Assembly (NCBI RefSeq): GCF_905147045.1
Contig: NC_065888.1
Span: 6,329,001-6,393,000, forward strand
DNA from: Nymphalis io
Taxonomy: Eukaryota; Arthropoda; Insecta; Lepidoptera; Nymphalidae
Direction: 5' to 3'
Length of the DNA stretch: 64,000 nucleotides
Within the stretch, counting starts at the first letter, position 1. Every line of letters starts with the position of its first letter. The notes beneath the pieces are model-generated. The model saw only the letters and a program-made list of their open reading frames with translations. It had not been told where the DNA came from and ran no database searches. Made by a program: the position numbers and the translations under genes. Shown here in pieces: positions 55,385 through 64,000 of the stretch.

Positions 55385-55650
55385 TAATGGCCTAATTGAC
55401 ATATATGTAAGTCTTTTAATGTTTGGCATTGTAAGATATGTTAACCAACGCTTACATCACCAATACGCCACCAACCTTTGGAACTAAGATGTTATGTCCC
55501 TTGTGCCTGTAATTACATCACTGTGTGGCTCACTCACCATTCAAACCAGAACACAACAATACAAAGTACTGCTGTTTTGCGGTAGAATATCTGATGAGTG
55601 GGTGGTACCTACCCAGATGAGCTTGCACAAAGCTCTACCATCAGTAAACA
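55385..55650 (-). repeat. S2 repeat
   Basis: Antisense S2: gtttggcattgtaagatatgttaacc, cttacatcaccaatacgccacc, ctaagatgttatgtcccttgtgcc, cggtagaatatctgatgagtg, gagcttgcacaaagctctacca. The A-tail end is degraded. A small duplication inserts tcactgtg before ggctcactc. Confidence 0.9.
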
Positions 55651-56195
55651 AATAAAAATAAAAAAGGCTGTCGTTCTATTATTTATTTTTATAGATGGAT
55701 TTTTATGTGTTTTCTTGTTGCGTAAATGTTACATATTATTCTGAAGAATATGGTGAAGTTCTTTTAAAAATAGGTTTTAATTATTTGCTTACGCATGAGT
55801 GAATACAGTTCAAAGTAAATAACTAATTATTGTATGTATAACTAGACTATATTTTCTAGTTTTGTCTCAGATCAGAAACATAAATTAATAAATTTATCTC
55901 TTGACTGAAAAAAAAAAACACGAAATGTCCTATAATCTTTACATTTCTTTGATTTAAACTCATAATGCTGTAGCTTATTGAGACAAAATTATTTATAAAC
56001 AATCAATCGCGATAAGTGTGCCGCAGCCTTAATAAGGAAGATTCATCATCACGTCGCTCCGAAAATTACTGACGTTAAGTTCGTGCGCTGTGAATTTTTA
56101 GTTGTTCTGCTTCCCTCTTCCTAGTTCCCGCCTCCAAGGTTGTTTGAACGTTTGTAAGACAATCGTAACTATGTTACTGCCTATATAATTTTATT
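55651..56195. other. AT-rich spacer
   Basis: Nothing recognisable. Confidence 0.5.
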
Positions 56196-56535
56196 TTAAT
56201 CTATATTAATATTATAAATGCGAAAGTAACTCTAGCTATCTTTTACGCTTTCACAGCTTAACCACTAAAGCGATTTTGATGATATATATGTCTAATTTCG
56301 CTGAAATTCTGCCACATGTGTATTCCACCGACCTGCATTGGAGCAGCGTGGTTGAAGAAGCTCCAAACTTTCTCCTCAAAAAAGGAGAGGAGCCCTTAGC
56401 CCCGCAGTGGGACATTCACAGGCTTTTACTAAGCTTGAATTCCAATTAAGGACATAGGTCACTTTTTCTACCATATACCTGCCCCCACCCCGTCCTCGAA
56501 AGTGGGCGAAGGCGCGGAAGAAAATTAGTTGTATA
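56196..56535 (+). mobile_element. Lep1/Helitron-like element containing an S1 fragment
   Basis: Left part: tattataaatgcgaaagtaact, ttttacgctttcacagcttaaccact, cgattttgatgat. Right part after the insertion: aagcttgaattccaattaaggacataggt and a 3' end cgaaagtgggcgaaggcgcgg-aagaaaattagt that resembles the hairpin/CTAG end in a mutated form. Non-autonomous. Confidence 0.6.
56295..56430 (+). repeat. S1 SINE 3' half nested in Helitron-like element
   Basis: tctaatttcgctgaaattctgccacatgtg through gcattggagcagcgtgg, aaaggagaggagcccttag and cacaggcttttact. The head is missing (5' truncation). It lies between the two halves of the Lep1-like element. Confidence 0.87.
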
Positions 56536-56872
56536 TAAATATCAACATCATTAATATCAGGCCTAATCTCGTTGACTTAGGTGGCACAGTGTGTAACCAT
56601 GGATAGGATATAGTAGACTGTTTTGGCAGACACGATTGTTACTTGGGAAAGCTTTTGCTAGTGAATTAGTTCTCCGCCACAATACTGATGGGCTCTTATG
56701 AGCTCGGTTGATAAATGTTTTTAACAATGTTCTTAGTCAATCCTAACGACAACAGTGAGAAATGAAACTCTATTTTACTTAGCCGGAACAACAAGGAATA
56801 AAAATTTTTTATGAGTTGGTCTGAAGACAAAATATTATTGTAAGAATTTACGGTACAAGTATATTTTCTATT
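56536..56872. other. AT-rich spacer
   Basis: Nothing recognisable. Confidence 0.5.
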
Positions 56873-57000
56873 CAAATAAATAAATAAACAAAGCTTTTAT
56901 TGCTGTTCTGAATTATACAAATAATAATAATTATAGTTTTTAGAATGTGCCCAAAACTTTTAAAGTAAAATATCAGCTCACGGTCGTTAATTTATAATAT
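56873..57000 (-). mobile_element. RTE-clade LINE, 3' UTR only
   Basis: Antisense (AAAT)n-type tail (aaataaataaataaac) followed by aagcttttattgctgttctgaattatacaaataat and cacggtcgttaat, matching the 3' end at 27950-28060. Truncated before the coding region. Confidence 0.78.
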
Positions 57001-57002
57001 GA

Positions 57003-57265
57003 TGACGAGCCGGTTGGCGTGGTTGGTAGATACTTGCCTTTCACGCCGAAGGTTGTGGATTCGATTACCACCCAGGACAGACATTGTGTGCATGAACATG
57101 TCTGTTTGTCCTGAGTCTGGGTGTAATTATCTATATAAGTATGTATTTACAAAAGAAAAGTAGTATATGTAGTATATCAGTTGTCTGGTTTCCATAGCAC
57201 AAGCTACAAGCTTAATTTGGGATCAGATGACCGTGTGTGAAAAAGGTCCCAGGATATTATTTTTC
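57003..57265 (+). repeat. S4 tRNA-derived SINE, full length
   Basis: gacgagccggttggcgtggttgg (A box), acgccgaaggttgtggattcgattaccaccc (B box), gaacatgtctgtttgtcctgag, tatcagttgtctggtttcc, ccgtgtgtgaaaaaggtcccaggatatt. The best preserved S4 head in the window. Confidence 0.9.
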
Positions 57266-57344
57266 CCAGGATATAATATCGTTTATTACGTGACGTTAAA
57301 TAAGAGAGAAGTAATCTTAAAAATCAACTCATAAAATTACTCTC

Positions 57345-57480
57345 ATAGTTCGTTCTCTATTCCCTTACTCGAATACGATACATAAAATTCAATGATAATT
57401 TTATTTCGTCATCCCTTGGTGTCCCCGGTCCTAGAGCTCTGCAACATTATAATTAGCCACTAGACCTTCTAGGCAGTAAA
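57345..57480 (-). repeat. Possible decayed S3 remnant
   Basis: ttctctattcccttactcg at one end and gccactagaccttctaggca at the other match the order of antisense S3, but the middle is lost. Confidence 0.4.
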
Positions 57481-57924
57481 TTTAGATAAATATCATTTTT
57501 TCTATAATATTTAAACATTTATTGTTTCATTGATTATTAAGTGAACTGCTGATATATATTTATAACTACTCGTACGTCACGTATTGCCTCTCCCATATTG
57601 TTAATAATTTACTTAATACATCAGTAGAGAGACATCAGAAGGGGTCACACGGCTGAACTCACGACAATTCCAACATCAATTATGGAAAACCTCTCGGAAC
57701 CGACCGTTAAATGCGAGGTGATTGATATTTGTGTCACTGCGGATTTGAATATAATCTATTTATTCAATAATATAATTAATCAGATTGTTTGACAATGACA
57801 ACTGAATAGAAAGCCTTTAAGTAGCATTAATTTTCGTTGCATTCAATATAAATTACTTGATCACGATCGTTTATACTTGAATCTTAGTACGATCATGTTA
57901 TATATGTATATTTTTTTTTAATTC
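57481..57924. other. AT-rich spacer
   Basis: Nothing recognisable. Confidence 0.5.
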
Positions 57925-58075
57925 AGGCAAAGGGAAGAGCGATTATGCCACCTGATGGTAAGAAGACACATAGATAACAGTTATCTAAAATGTATAAATA
58001 ATATCTGACACAACTTAGGTTCTGCGATGTAGTTGTTCTATTCTTAAAACCAAAATACATCAATACGAAGTATTA
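57907..58075 (-). repeat. S2 remnant
   Basis: A T-run then attcaggcaaaggg, gattatgccacctgatggtaag (the sense 3' end), followed by a decayed body; only the first 55 bp are clear. Confidence 0.6.
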
Positions 58076-58375
58076 ATGATGATAAAAGTTTTCTTCATAC
58101 TTATAAACACTAAATAATTAAGATCCTATTTGAATCTAAGCTCTTCAAATTTTTCATTTGATGTTTTTATTATTACATCTTGCATCATTGTTTTATGTAA
58201 TACGTTTATTGTTTTTCAAAGTTATAAAATTTAGTCATTGGTATTGTGAAAGTACTTTTACTTATGTTTCTAAAATTTAAATCAAACTAATTATGTTTGA
58301 AACTCAAAAACTAATCGGAATATAGTGAGTAAGCTACTTTAAAAACATATTTATTATCTTTCACCATCAGTGCTA
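58076..58375. other. AT-rich spacer
   Basis: Nothing recognisable. Confidence 0.5.
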
Positions 58376-58560
58376 ACAGTTACAATCGCACGGCTCCAGT
58401 GCGCCTGCGCAGCTAATTATCCATCGCAGATTCTATCTTTGCGAGTCGCAATTCACACTGATCGTTCGCGCGGCCGTCAATTAAGCCCATAATACGAGTA
58501 CGTAGGTTGTGTTATAAGAACCTAGTAGCTGTTTCGTTTCGTTTCATAGTGACTTAAATA
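58376..58560. promoter_or_regulatory. Candidate CpG-rich promoter island with NRF-1-like site
   Basis: This is the most GC- and CG-rich stretch of the right half (cgcacggctccagtgcgcc, gatcgttcgcgcggccg). It contains TGCGCCTGCGCA at about 58399-58410, a close match to the palindromic NRF-1/Ewg site. tttcgtttcgtttcat follows. No adjoining ORF looks genuine; the 61-codon frame from 58575 is AT-rich. Could be a TATA-less promoter or non-coding first exon. Confidence 0.33.
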
Positions 58561-60445
58561 ACTGATTATTTTATTTGAAACATTTGTCTGAGAAGAAATT
58601 CCGAGTCTACGATTTAATACAGAGTGTGCACTATAATACACAAATCACGTTTAAAATATTACAAAACAGAGCAAAATCTATTAAAATTTTATTTTCATTA
58701 GTAATTTTAATGATGATGAACATGATAAGCTTTTTAATTTATTGTAACTGTTTTATATAGTTAAGTAGTTTTGAATCCTAAAACAAGTATGCGATAACAT
58801 AATTTACAATATAATCGCACTTCAGCATTATTCTTTCTTAACTAATCAATTTAATCAAAGTAAATGGCAAAAATTATACCTTCTTTTAAAGAAAAGGTCG
58901 AAGCGTCATCCACAACGCGGTCCAGTACGGGTTAATAAATACACAAGTATCACAATTTTACTTAGGGTTAGGATTTACGTATTCTATCTGCCTTTTTAAC
59001 TATTTAAATTTTTTATAAATAGCTTCTTATTAGTCATACCTTCTGAAATCAATATTTCATTACTGAAGATCACAACTGAATTCAGGTCATTTCGTATACA
59101 ATATGTATTTTTCCATTTTCAACCAAATTTACTTCTTTGTTGATTACATAATAATGTTTTTATCTTAACAAATAAATAAAATTGAAATAAGTCAGTAATT
59201 ACAAATGCCTGGATTTTCTTTGACTTATCTAAGTATGTACTTGTATCACAACGCGATATTTCCATTTTTAAAATGTTTGTATCTATCTGTGGTCCAAGTT
59301 AACTTTAGCAGCAACTGAAAAGCCTGTAAGAAAAAAAATAATCACGGGAAAATTTTTTGTAAGATTAATTTGCGATACATTAAAAGTCCTGCTTAAAATT
59401 TTATAAAACTGCAAATATTTCAAGCGAATGATTTGCCGTTAACAGATAAATAAATCCATCGATTGCTATCCATAATACCGCCGACATACTTTGAATCACA
59501 CCACAACTTTATGAAAGCAATAGACGCTACAGGTTTCCGTGTCCTTAGCAAGCAGTTGAACAAATTGTTCGTTTCTAGCAATAATTTATTGCTACTTTGT
59601 AAGCTGCTATTAAAAGTACCTCGCAGTATACAATGATATATATTATAACGTCAGATTCTCAGACATCTTATTAACTCTGAGCATAAAATATATATAAAAT
59701 AAAACGATGACAGACGTGCGTATGTGTACGAGTAATTGGATGTGAAAATAATCTATGTTTTTTATTGTTATTATCAAAACCTTCCAAAATAAGAATATTA
59801 CATAACTTGATTCTACTAATCAGCTTCTATGGTGTTTAAAAGACCAAGCAATAGATAAGAATATAAAATTTAAACTGAAAAAAAACAATAAATCATGTCA
59901 TACACGTGTAACGCGTTTTTTTGTGTTATTGTGTTGTTTAATTAAAATTTATTATTAGTATGAAAAATAAAATAAGAAACATTGTGTAATACTCACCTTA
60001 TCACCCTATTAACGATACCTATTATACACACGATTCTTAGTTTAATTACACGAAGGGATCTCTTACATACTAGTAATACTAAGACGCAAAGTGTTTTACG
60101 TTCGTTATATATTTGTTAATCTAGTCGTATTCAGTTTGAGTTTTTTTTTGTTAGTATTTAATGTAATTTAAACATTTACACACACAAGGATTGTCGATGA
60201 TGATTTATATTTAAAAATTGAAAGGTTACAGCTCACTCCCTTATCCCCTAAAAATATAAATGAATATAAAATATTAATAAATTAACAACCTTTAATATAA
60301 TATGAAATTTCTTGACAAACCAATATTTTTTTTATTGTCCCGCTGTCTCGTGGAGATATCCTTATTGATTATTAGTAATGTGAAAATTATAATTTAATAT
60401 TTAGTACTATTAGTTCTCATTGTTTTTTTTTTCAAATTGATGACG
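58561..60445. other. AT-rich spacer
   Basis: No gene or named repeat seen. Confidence 0.5.
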
Positions 60446-60458
60446 TGCTAAAAAGGTA

Positions 60459-60565
60459 CAGTAACAGTAACAGCCTGTTAATGTCCCACTGCTGGGCTAA
60501 GGCCTCCTCTCCCTTTTGAGGAGAAGATTTTGGAGCTTATTCTACCACGCTGCTCCAATGCGGGT
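60459..60565 (-). repeat. 5'-truncated S1 SINE with perfect target-site duplication
   Basis: Only the sense 3' 107 bp (cagtaacagtaacagcctgttaatg ... ccaatgcgggt) is present, flanked by the exact 13-bp repeat tgctaaaaaggta at 60446-60458 and 60566-60578. Truncation plus duplication is the product expected from target-primed reverse transcription. Confidence 0.95.
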
Positions 60566-60578
60566 TGCTAAAAAGGTA

Positions 60579-61072
60579 TTACTGACCAATTATTTTATTT
60601 GTTTTGGTTAAAAAAAAATAGAATGCACAAATAATATTTTTTTATAACTAAAAAAGAACCTCGATGAATAATGTAATGAATCTTTAAAAAAATATTCGAA
60701 ATGCTTTCTTAATCACTTACAAATTCCGCTTAGCTAAATTAATTATTATTTATACATGCAATAAGCGTAGGACAAGTTTATTGTTATTGGCAACGGTAGC
60801 CCCTTAATTGCTAATAAATAATGTAATAATATCAATTATAAATAATAACAAACCTGATTGAAAATCTCTTAGATCTGTGTCTCACGGCTGTCTTAACAAT
60901 TTCAGAGATTTTTTGATTTAAAACGTTCATTTGTTCTAAATTTAAAATAAAAAACTACGCAAATATCTAAACTTATACAAAAACTAGTATTATGAAAAAA
61001 ACATAATAATTACATTTCTGTTACGATAAGTTATTTAAAAAACAATTTTATTATATATTTGCAATTAATAAA
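60579..61072. other. AT-rich spacer
   Basis: Nothing recognisable. Confidence 0.5.
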
Positions 61073-61129
61073 AAATGGGGAAATGCTGTTAGCATTCTTA
61101 CAAACATTCCACGCGGTCATGATTTGTAA
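61073..61129 (+). repeat. Short LINE C-terminus-like fragment
   Basis: gaaatgctgttagcattc...cacgcggtcatgatttgtaa; one frame reads GNAVSILTNIPRGHDL then TAA (61127-61129). It matches 31776-31826. Probably the end of an unidentified non-LTR ORF. Confidence 0.4.
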
Positions 61130-61344
61130 AATTGCTACTTTTATTTTTATTTAAGGATTTAATGTATTAATAGATTATTACTTATTAAAAAAAAATGCAA
61201 GAAGATTTTAGACAAGAGCAATGCTATTCTGTAAGAACTCACTTCATATTACACTCGTTATATGTTAAAATCTGTTTTCGATTTACCTTTGTCTATACGC
61301 TATTTTGATGCGAGTTTCCTTTAAGTGTTATAATTATATATGTT
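61130..61344. other. AT-rich spacer
   Basis: Nothing recognisable. Confidence 0.45.
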
Positions 61345-61640
61345 ATTTACTGGTGGTAGTGCTTTATGCAAGCTCGTCTGGGTAGGTACCACCCACTCAT
61401 CAGATATTCTACCGCAAAACAGCAGTACTGGTTAATGTTGTGTTCCGGTTTGAAGGGTGACTGAGCCAGTGTAATTACAGGCACAAGGGACATAAAATCT
61501 TAGTTCCCAAGGTTGGTGGCGCATTGGCTATATAAGCGATGGTTGACATTTCTTACAATGCCAATGTCTAAGGGCGTTTGGCGACCACTTACCATCAGGT
61601 GGCCCATATGCTCGTCCGCCTTCCTATTCTATGTAAAAAA
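61345..61640 (+). repeat. S2 repeat, full length
   Basis: Sense S2 from tactggtggtagtgctttatg to accacttaccatcaggtgg, ccatatgctcgtccgcc and an A-rich end. It contains the exact 19-bp 3' motif shared with LINE B. Confidence 0.93.
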
Positions 61641-63640
61641 ATTTATATATTATAGTCGATGTCACATACTTTTATTTACTTTTTGATATTTCACGATCAC
61701 GATTTTGATTTTCACGTGTTTCTAGCTCAATAGGTATTTACGAATTAATAATTATATAATTTAACTATAAAACTGAACGCAGAATTTTAAATTAGATGTA
61801 AAATATGAATGTTAAATCAAAATAAATTAAATAATATGTAATAATTAATTGTAATTGATTATATTTTAATATCGTGTGTCTAAACTTAATATGTAAATAA
61901 TGTTCAAACCGATTAAAGTAATGTAATCATTTGTAAACGGTTTAAGTAACAAGAAACTAAATTTGGAAAATTGCTTTACTTAAGTTATTTACAACATTCA
62001 TTAAAATATATTTCTTTCCGTTTCACTTGAGTTGTTTCTTCAGGCACCAAAATATCACCTAATCACACAAATCGAAATTTTTATATACCGCGTTTCCTAT
62101 TTGAATTTAAAACGCAGACCATACTATAACTGCTTAAAAATGTATTCTATATCATAATTATCCGCAAGAAGTGTAATTATTCAAATATTAATTTATCAAG
62201 CTTTTTTACGTTTTTCGATATGAAATCTATGTAAACAAAATGATAAGTAAAATTAATTTGCATGTCGTCTATCATGGCTATTCGTGAATAGAAATATTTT
62301 GCATTAATAAATAAAAGTGATTTCTATCATACTGGACTTGAGTTTTATTTAATAAAAGTTTACAATATTATTTGCACTCAAATAAGATATAAAAAATGAA
62401 AACGTTAACTGCCGTGGTACGAACTTATGCAAGTATATAATGAAACATAATAACTCAGGTATTTATTTTTATTATATATATATATTATAATTTAAAAAAT
62501 ATAAAATGAATAAATAAATTAAACGATAAACGCGTTTTGCCTATAAATTAAACTTTTCAAACATATCAACGGAACCTTGAATCAATTAATTAATAAGATT
62601 CAGTACACACGCATAACGGGTGTCAACGTTGATATAAACTCGAAAGGATTGTCGTTAGCGGCAGGCGTGATTGACATAAGTAGGAACTTTTGTAATTTCA
62701 AATACAAATTGTTATACTCGTAGCAATCAAGTTAAGGTAACACGTGCGTGTTTCCGGAAACGACATATAATATGAGTGCTAATGCCTAGGACCATATTAA
62801 TAACGTCTCCGTATATGATGCGTGATGAAATTTTATACTATTAGATTCTTCATGTTACTATGTTGTACTGATTGCTACAAACATAGTACGATTATAAGTT
62901 TGGGTTTAGATATGGTAAAAGAACGCTTTGTGTTTCGAATCTAGTAATCAAAGTCAGATGTTTTTAATTTTGTTTAAGCAACATTACATTGGATTCCAAC
63001 ATTTTTGCATTGACTGTTAGTACAAAAACACTGTAATTTAATGAAAGGTTTTATATTCCACACATATAATTACCATACCATAACATAATATCAAAGATTT
63101 AATATTCTAAAGCAAAATAGACTAGACTATTATTTGTTGACAACTCTCTTTTTCAACTCTGACGTCACCAGTCTGCTGTAAAATTTAAATACAATTAAGT
63201 AGAAACATAAAATAGAGGATGATGTACATTGCTTTATTAACACTCCGCTCACGGAACTCGAGTTCAGTACAAAAGGTCTGAACGTTTTTCACAAAGAAAA
63301 TTACGTATGCCGCGCGGCTGCCTACCTAATTTTAGTCGAGTAGTTAGCGCATCCGAAGGTCACCCTTTGTTCTATAGTCCAAATCTATCCCATTAGAATA
63401 AATACGATCAATTCTGAATGCGATTATCTCACAGTTCCGCACTTACAACCTTCATCAATTTCCTCAAAAATATATTACCGTCTTTCCCCGACATTTTGCA
63501 ATTCTACAAAGGTTAAATCACTTGCTTTTCCCTATTATTTATATTTCGGAGGAAATTATGTGTCACAATCAGTAATTTATTTTATTACTATACATTACTG
63601 TAATTGAGCCAGCTATTACCTTATATAACCATTTGTGTAC
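61641..63640. other. AT-rich spacer
   Basis: No gene seen. The patches near 62640-62780 and 63245-63370 are GC-richer and unassigned. Confidence 0.5.
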
Positions 63641-63980
63641 TGCCTCGTTGGTCTAGTGGCTATAAATAAGGCCGCAGACTCGAAGGTCATGGGTTCAATT
63701 CCCAGGTCGTGCCATTAAAAAGATTTTGGGTTTCTAAAACACAGGTACACTCTCTTCTCCCTCACTCTCATAATCCGATGGAACGGCAAACCGACACGAC
63801 AGGAAAGAGTTCAGGCGCAGGACCACAATTGCTTTACGTGCTTTTCGAGGCACGGAAGTGTACACACTTCCAACTTCCAGACTCCGGGATGCTACTGAGA
63901 ATTTTCAGACAGAAAAGCTCAATAACTTTTTATTGGCCCGACCTGGGGTCTGCGGCCTTACATCAAGCCACTAGACCTAT
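63641..63980. repeat. Fold-back S3 SINE (head at both ends)
   Basis: The left end is a sense S3 head (tgcctcgttggtctagtggc, B box gggttcaattccc, ccattaaaaagattttggg). It jumps near 63738 into the antisense S3 body (ctctcataatccgatgg, gttcaggcgcagga), which ends at the right with an antisense head (attggcccgacctggg, ggccttacatcaagccactagacc). The right head lacks about 20 bp around the B box. The heads form inverted repeats of roughly 85 bp. The S3 3' tail is absent. Confidence 0.85.
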
Positions 63981-64000
63981 ACTATATATATATATTGACT

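Noticed and set aside
63641..63715. tRNA-like sequence near the right edge
   Set aside because: Head of an S3 SINE copy.
1..64000. CRISPR array, operon, phage or prokaryotic system
   Set aside because: No spaced direct repeats, no tandem bacterial-style genes or ribosome binding sites; repeats are dispersed retroelements typical of insect DNA.

Overview
The window looks like nuclear DNA of a lepidopteran insect, probably a butterfly. It is strongly AT-rich (visibly about two thirds A+T or more) and packed with short interspersed repeats of a kind typical of Lepidoptera. It contains 5'-truncated non-LTR retrotransposons of three or four clades, and it shows no operons, rRNA genes, CRISPR arrays or prokaryotic gene structure. 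I found no convincing host protein-coding gene in 64 kb, so it is probably intergenic or lies within very large introns. The species assignment is inference from repeat style, not a database result.

Layout. 1-8840: AT-rich DNA with SINE copies, a SINE-in-SINE nest (4856-5400) containing a 46-bp-arm palindrome, and a Helitron-like 3' end (7480-7651). 8847-11976: decayed APE-type (Jockey/CR1-group) LINE A, interrupted by an antisense 3' fragment of sister family B. 11977-20440: SINEs and AT-rich spacers. 20440-25690: the main nest, an R4/Dong-like LINE (duplicated Myb-like N-terminus plus RT) split by a 5'-truncated LINE B copy (21397-23328) that carries one nonsense codon and one short in-frame deletion. 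25690-29430: SINEs and an RTE-clade 3' end. 29438-29825: two closely spaced core-promoter-like arrays. 29826-64000: SINE families S1-S4, further LINE and Helitron fragments, a few GC-richer islands of unknown role, and two short orphan coding-like frames.

Repeat families used below (my working names). S1: tRNA-headed SINE of about 310 bp whose 3' end resembles RTE elements. S2: about 290 bp, poly-A-ended, sharing a 19-bp 3' motif with LINE B. S3: tRNA-headed SINE of about 365 bp ending in TTA/TAA repeats. S4: tRNA-headed SINE of about 245 bp. The retrotransposons plausibly worked together: RTE- and LINE B-type reverse transcriptases would supply the machinery that copied S1 and S2. Several target-site duplications are still perfect (60446, 41898, 17645, 4892), which indicates fairly recent SINE insertion.
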